Assembly: GCA_012839145.1 (NCBI GenBank)
Contig: DUNY01000284.1
Coordinates: 1 to 10,608, forward strand
Reading direction: 5' to 3'
Length of the DNA: 10,608 nucleotides
Origin: Thermoanaerobacterales bacterium
GTDB taxonomy: Bacteria > Bacillota > Thermosediminibacteria > Thermosediminibacterales > Tepidanaerobacteraceae
Position 1 is the stretch's first letter, and each line of letters starts with the position of its first letter. The translations under genes were made by a program, and so were the position numbers. This document shows, one piece after another, positions 7,770 through 10,608 of this stretch. The notes under the pieces are model-generated. The model saw nothing but the letters and a program-made list of their open reading frames with translations, searched no databases and was not told the DNA's origin.

Positions 7770-8363
7770 ATGATAGACGCAAGTTTTTTAGTAGCCCTAT
7801 TTAAAGACAATGAAAATATCGATATAAGACATATCAACCTTTTTCAAAAATATGAAAAAAGCCCCCTTAAAGTGTCACGTCATAAAAAAGTAATAAAAAT
7901 AAAAATATACTGTGATGAATGCAAAGAAGAAAACAGGTACAACATACCCCTTAAATTATTAACTAGGCCGGGAGGTCATCATGTGTACTGCTGCGGATGC
8001 GGCTATGAATTAGGATATCTCGGATCAAAAACCGATGTGGAAGCTGTGGTAACTAAACATCGGCGACAGGTAGAATTGCTGATACACGAAATGGGCTTGG
8101 ATGAATATTTTACCAATCCTCTTGTCGTATTTGAATTGATAAACTATATTCATGATATGGCTGAAAACAAAAAGATATACTGTCAATGCAGCAGTCAGGA
8201 TGTAGCGGCTAGCCTTAGCTCTGACAAGATTGAGCTTACCTGTAAAAAATGTGGAGCTACGTATATTGTAAAAGCCGGGGACCGTAAGGATTTAGAAGCG
8301 GTTAAAAAAATGGGCTCTATTATAATTAAATCCAAATCTTGTGATAAGCTTATCAAATATTGA
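7770..8363 (+). CDS. Unrecognised protein with two zinc-ribbon-like halves
   Basis: This is a 197-aa soluble protein I do not recognise. It has two cysteine-paired halves. The first pairs C48-x2-C51 (YCDECK) with C74/C75-x-C77 (YCCGCGYELGYLG). The second pairs C138-x-C140 (IYCQCS) with C158-x2-C161 (LTCKKCGATYIV). Each half runs strand, Cys pair, polar strand, Cys pair, strand, as in zinc ribbons, so one zinc per half is likely. Between them lies a mostly helical segment (about 89-133). There is no signal peptide or membrane segment. The start at ATG 7770 is favoured by a GGTGGTG ribosome-like site at 7760-7766; an in-frame TTG four codons earlier is less likely. It sits 25 bp after the kinase gene with no terminator between, so it is probably in the signalling operon. 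Function is unknown; nucleic-acid or protein binding would fit. Confidence 0.8.
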   Translation: MIDASFLVALFKDNENIDIRHINLFQKYEKSPLKVSRHKKVIKIKIYCDECKEENRYNIPLKLLTRPGGHHVYCCGCGYELGYLGSKTDVEAVVTKHRRQVELLIHEMGLDEYFTNPLVVFELINYIHDMAENKKIYCQCSSQDVAASLSSDKIELTCKKCGATYIVKAGDRKDLEAVKKMGSIIIKSKSCDKLIKY

Positions 8364-8388
8364 CGCTGCAACATATAAATGGTATAAT
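8360..8388 (+). promoter_or_regulatory. Strong sigma-A-type promoter
   Basis: TTGACG (8360-8365) and TATAAT (8383-8388) are separated by exactly 17 bp, five of six and six of six to consensus. The -35 box contains the TGA stop codon of the zinc-ribbon gene. Transcription should start near 8394-8396. This is the best promoter in the window. It points at the terminator at 8427-8456 and then at rho. Confidence 0.75.
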
Positions 8389-8394
8389 ATCTAA

Positions 8395-8456
8395 CAAAAG
8401 GCAAATCCTCCTCGGTGCATCTATAAAAAGGGGGCCCTGTTAGGGTCTCTTTTTTT
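8395..8456 (+). ncRNA. Predicted ~60-nt RNA or attenuated rho leader
   Basis: The promoter at 8360-8388 and the terminator ending at 8456 define a transcript of about 60 nt with no coding frame worth naming. It contains CCTCCT (8407-8412), complementary to a consensus ribosome-binding site. The same six bases can also pair with AGGGGG (8429-8434), the left arm of the terminator, counting one G-U pair. It may be a small RNA in its own right, or a leader whose read-through feeds rho, 217 bp further on. Transcription is inferred from the two signals; no RNA family is recognised. Confidence 0.4.
8427..8456 (+). terminator. Intrinsic terminator between the zinc-ribbon gene and rho
   Basis: AAAGGGGGCCC (8427-8437) pairs with GGGTCTCTTTT (from 8443) around the loop TGTTA, with three G-U pairs, and is followed by a seven-T run at 8450-8456. 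It can end both the signalling operon and the short transcript from the promoter at 8360. Read-through toward rho would make it an attenuator. Confidence 0.85.
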
Positions 8457-8457
8457 A

Positions 8458-8595
8458 AGCATAGCCTACTTGCAATCTTCCATTACTGATGAATATTTTT
8501 CCTACCATTGCACATAATTTTTCATAGAACCGTTTTTCCCATATATATCCTCCCCTTAAGACATTCTTGTGTTTTGATTTTTCAAAGTGTCTGTT
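8458..8595 (-). pseudogene. Possible coding relic in the rho upstream region
   Basis: Most of the 8364-8673 gap carries no gene. On the minus strand, 46 codons are open between two stops, containing LRGGYIWEKRFYEKLCAMVG and ending RLQVGYA before a TAA at 8455-8457. The composition is protein-like, unlike a random AT-rich frame, but there is no start codon at its head. A strong AGGGGAGG ribosome-like site with an ATG (8542, minus) lies inside it in another frame, opening only six codons. This pattern would fit a decayed gene end or transposase remnant, but chance is quite possible. No family is recognised with confidence. Confidence 0.2.
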
Positions 8596-8673
8596 TTATC
8601 CCCAAATTCAAAGAACAGATATTGTGTATTTGCACAAAATAGTTATTAACAAAATAGTTTAAGGAGTGAAATT

Positions 8674-9948
8674 TTGCTTATAACGGAACTAGAAAAAAAG
8701 ACCATAGCACAGCTTCATGAAATCGCAAAAGAAAAGAAACTACCAGGGTACTATAAATACCGGAAACGTGAACTTATTATTAAGATAATGGAAACCGCAA
8801 GGAAGCAGGGTCATGCAATGGCAGAGGGAGTGTTGGAGGTTTTGCCTGATGGGTATGGTTTTTTAAGAATCGAAAACTACTTACCTTCCGATCAGGATAT
8901 ATATATATCTCCATCCCAGATTCGACGCTTTCATTTGAGAACCGGGGATATGATTTCAGGAAATATAAGGCCTCCCAAGGAAGGTGAAAAGTATAGGGCT
9001 GTACTTCAGATTTCGGCGGTTAACGGTTTGGATCCTGAACACGCTGTTCGTCGATATCATTTTGATTCTTTAACTCCAATATTCCCAAAGCCCCGTTTCA
9101 TTATGGAACATGATTCCCAAGAGCTTTCCACACGAATTATTGATATCATCTCCCCCATAGGAAAAGGCCAAAGGGCTCTCGTCGTATCACCTCCAAAAGC
9201 CGGTAAAACCATGATGCTTAAAAACATTGCCAACAGCCTAACGAAGAATCACCCGGATGTTCAACTCATAGTGCTTTTAATTGATGAAAGGCCCGAAGAG
9301 GTAACGGATATAAGACGTTCGGTAGACGGTGAGGTCGTCAGCTCTACCTTTGATGAACTGCCGGAAAACCATTTAAGGGTGGCCGATATGGTGCTAGAAA
9401 GAGCACCGCGCCTAGTAGAAAGCCGAAAAGATGTGGTTATTCTCTTGGACAGTATAACCCGTCTAGCCCGAGCCAACAACTTGGTGGTACCCCCCACAGG
9501 CAGAACACTTTCCGGCGGTCTCGACCCCAGCGCCCTTCACAAGCCAAAGCGTTTTTTCGGTTCCGCTCGCAACATAGAAGAAGGCGGCAGCCTTACCATT
9601 ATAGCCACAGCTTTGGTGGAAACAGGCAGTAGAATGGATGATGTAATTTATGAAGAGTTCAAGGGAACGGGAAACATGGAGATACACCTTGACAGAAAGC
9701 TGGCAGAGCGCAGGATTTATCCGGCTATCGAGATAAAAAAATCCGGCACGCGCCGGGAAGAACTGCTTCTATCCAAAGAAGAATTAGAAGCAGTATGGGT
9801 TTTGAGAAAAGCCTTGGCTTCACTGGATACTGTCGAAGCTGCATCTACTTTGATTAACAAATTAAAGAAAACCAAAACAAACAGGGAATTTTACGAAGGC
9901 CTAGCGGCAATGATTAATGATATGCAAAATAACAAAGGGGCATTTTAA
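8674..9948 (+). CDS. rho: Transcription termination factor Rho
   Basis: This 424-aa protein is a complete Rho, the hexameric RNA-dependent ATPase/helicase that ends transcription on unstructured RNA. Residues 1-48 form the helical N-terminal Rho domain. The cold-shock-like primary RNA-binding domain follows (about 49-118, with DGYGFLRI). The ATPase core runs from about 130. Walker A is PPKAGKT with Lys178; the catalytic Glu is E205 ([10 protein letters not shown]); Walker B is [14 protein letters not shown]; the Q/R-loop region reads [20 protein letters not shown]; the arginine finger is Arg360 (SGTRREELL). All align with E. coli Rho at a constant offset of six (K184, E211, R366). There is no insertion domain. 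The start is TTG at 8674, seven bases after AAGGAG (8661-8666). No good promoter lies just upstream; transcription may come from 8360 by read-through or from a weak local site. Confidence 0.98.
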   Translation: MLITELEKKTIAQLHEIAKEKKLPGYYKYRKRELIIKIMETARKQGHAMAEGVLEVLPDGYGFLRIENYLPSDQDIYISPSQIRRFHLRTGDMISGNIRPPKEGEKYRAVLQISAVNGLDPEHAVRRYHFDSLTPIFPKPRFIMEHDSQELSTRIIDIISPIGKGQRALVVSPPKAGKTMMLKNIANSLTKNHPDVQLIVLLIDERPEEVTDIRRSVDGEVVSSTFDELPENHLRVADMVLERAPRLVESRKDVVILLDSITRLARANNLVVPPTGRTLSGGLDPSALHKPKRFFGSARNIEEGGSLTIIATALVETGSRMDDVIYEEFKGTGNMEIHLDRKLAERRIYPAIEIKKSGTRREELLLSKEELEAVWVLRKALASLDTVEAASTLINKLKKTKTNREFYEGLAAMINDMQNNKGAF

Positions 9949-10022
9949 TTCCCATCATGAGATGGGATTACCCGATAAGTCCCCACCTCTAAGCGTTAGC
10001 GTAGGTGGTGGGAGAATGTCGC
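9949..10022. repeat. Paired palindromes, possible IS200/IS605-type end or small repeat
   Basis: The gap between convergent rho and the MazG-like gene holds two hairpins. The first pairs TCCCATC (9950-9956) with GATGGGA (9961-9967) over ATGA. The second pairs CCCACC (9982-9987) with GGTGGG (10007-10012), with an inner CTAA/TTAG stem (9989-9992 with 9996-9999). Neither has a T tract, so they are poor intrinsic terminators. A TTAC lies between them at 9968-9971. Subterminal hairpins beside a short cleavage tetranucleotide are typical of IS200/IS605 ends and of palindrome-bearing non-autonomous derivatives. No transposase is present; the assignment is tentative. Confidence 0.4.
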
Positions 10023-10349
10023 CTACTTTATATATCCTTTTGCCTTTAGTTTTGCTATGTGTTGTTTTAGCTTTTGTCTAAGGTCGATATCATAATTTTC
10101 CTCAAGTACAAACATCATTGAGACGGCCACTTGAGCAACATCAAGAAGTTCTTGAGCCATCCTGTCAACCGCTTTTTCTTCATCCATCCTTATGGCTTCA
10201 CCACTCTGACCGCGAAACTTTCCTATGGCTTGAGCAAGTTCACCGGCTTCTTCCATTAGCTTTAAAGCTGTTGATTCAAGAGTAGGAGTCAGACCGTTTA
10301 GCTTAGGCAAACTAATAACTTTATAATCATTATCTTCGGTTGAATTCAT
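10023..10349 (-). CDS. MazG-like nucleotide pyrophosphohydrolase
   Basis: This is a 108-aa all-alpha NTP pyrophosphatase of the MazG-like type, about the usual length for a single-domain member. The metal-binding motif is visible: E33, E34 and E37 in LMEEAGELAQAIGKFRG, then E67 and D70 in ELLDVAQVAVSMM. Members hydrolyse (d)NTPs to NMP and pyrophosphate, often damaged or non-canonical ones. The ending LKQHIAKLKAKGYIK is typical of this group. A GAGGTGG ribosome site (10363-10357, minus) lies seven bases before the ATG. That ATG overlaps the stop of the upstream Gate-domain gene as ATGA, so translation is probably coupled. The gene converges with rho. Its preferred nucleotide cannot be told from the sequence. 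Confidence 0.88.
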   Translation of the reverse strand: MNSTEDNDYKVISLPKLNGLTPTLESTALKLMEEAGELAQAIGKFRGQSGEAIRMDEEKAVDRMAQELLDVAQVAVSMMFVLEENYDIDLRQKLKQHIAKLKAKGYIK

Positions 10350-10608
10350 TCTGTAACCACCTCACTTGAATCCGTAAGCAGCGAAGTATCGTGTCTAATC
10401 CATCGGGAAGCAAGAAAAGTGAAGACTGTGGCTACTGCTAATCTGGTGACTAAAAGAAGCAGGCCGTTAACTCCAAAGGCCATAAAAATGGCAGTATCTT
10501 CAAAAACGGCGTGAGCTGCCACCAGAAAATATGTCAACAAATAAAGATCACGGCGGGTGAGCTTATCTTCTTTTGCCGACTGAATGATAACACCGGCTCC
10601 GTAAGATA
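10346..10608 (-). CDS. Gate-domain (nucleoside recognition) membrane protein, C-terminal part
   Basis: This is the last 86 residues of a gene that continues past the window edge; the frame stays open to the boundary, so the TTG at 10540 need not be a start. It contains YGAGVIIQSAKEDKLTRRDL, then the hydrophobic segment with FLVAAHAVFEDTAIFMAFGV and NGLLLLVTRLAVATVFTFLA, then a short polar tail. The YGAG turn, a (T)xRD helix start and the H-A-x-x-E-D-T motif in a membrane helix are hallmarks of Gate-domain proteins. These include nucleoside transporter cores and the SpmA/SpmB sporulation proteins. It probably sits in the cytoplasmic membrane. Pairing with a MazG-like enzyme suggests nucleotide or nucleoside handling; the transported substrate, if any, is unknown. 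Confidence 0.75.
   Translation of the reverse strand, partial: SYGAGVIIQSAKEDKLTRRDLYLLTYFLVAAHAVFEDTAIFMAFGVNGLLLLVTRLAVATVFTFLASRWIRHDTSLLTDSSEVVTE

Noticed and set aside
8574..8602. TTGATT, 17 bp, TATCCC as a local rho promoter
   Set aside because: The -10 box is poor, and other equally weak matches exist in 8574-8660. A local rho promoter is possible but cannot be placed.
8674..8676. TTG at the head of rho as a possible mis-start
   Set aside because: It has AAGGAG seven bases upstream and gives the normal Rho N-terminus, so it is accepted as the real start.
9463..9687. Minus-strand open frame inside rho
   Set aside because: It lies over the highly conserved Walker B and Q/R-loop coding region and has no recognisable domain.

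Overview
The window looks like chromosomal DNA of a low-GC, anaerobic, Gram-positive clostridium of the Thermoanaerobacterales/Tepidanaerobacter type. Evidence: an AT-rich composition, strong AGGAGG-type ribosome sites, TTG start use, a surface protein with SLH domains, a KinB/KinE-like sporulation-type kinase, and a corrinoid-protein tail of the kind used in anaerobic methyl-transfer systems. The lineage is inferred from gene content only.

Region 1 (1-951, +) holds the last 62 codons of a B12-binding corrinoid protein. A GntR/UTRA regulator overlaps its end and is followed by a clear intrinsic terminator. Region 2 (about 1014-6222, +) is a two-gene secreted module. It encodes a 689-aa SLH protein with about six degenerate beta-rich repeats, and a 1032-aa subtilisin-family (S8) protease with a large insertion between the catalytic Asp and His. 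The 27-bp gap between them holds a small hairpin that buries the protease ribosome site. Region 3 (about 6324-8359, +) is a signalling operon. It has a possible 25-codon leader peptide, a single-domain receiver, an overlapping soluble histidine kinase with a partial PAS fold, and an unrecognised protein with two CxxC zinc-ribbon-like halves.

Region 4 (8360-8673) is intergenic. A near-consensus sigma-A promoter (TTGACG, 17 bp, TATAAT) overlaps the stop of the zinc-ribbon gene. About 40 bp after its predicted start site lies an intrinsic terminator, so it should make a roughly 60-nt RNA or an attenuated leader for rho. The rest holds no convincing gene, though a minus-strand open stretch there looks like a possible coding relic. 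Region 5 (8674-9948, +) is rho, complete and with all catalytic motifs. Region 6 (9949-10022) is a pair of palindromes that resemble an IS200/IS605-type end or a small palindromic repeat. Region 7 (10023-10608, -) has a MazG-like pyrophosphohydrolase coupled by an ATGA overlap to a Gate-domain (nucleoside recognition) membrane protein that runs off the window.

No CRISPR array, tRNA, rRNA or intact mobile element was seen. The least explained parts are the promoter-terminator unit before rho, the double zinc-ribbon protein, and the SLH-protease pair. None of these is shown to be a new system by sequence alone.
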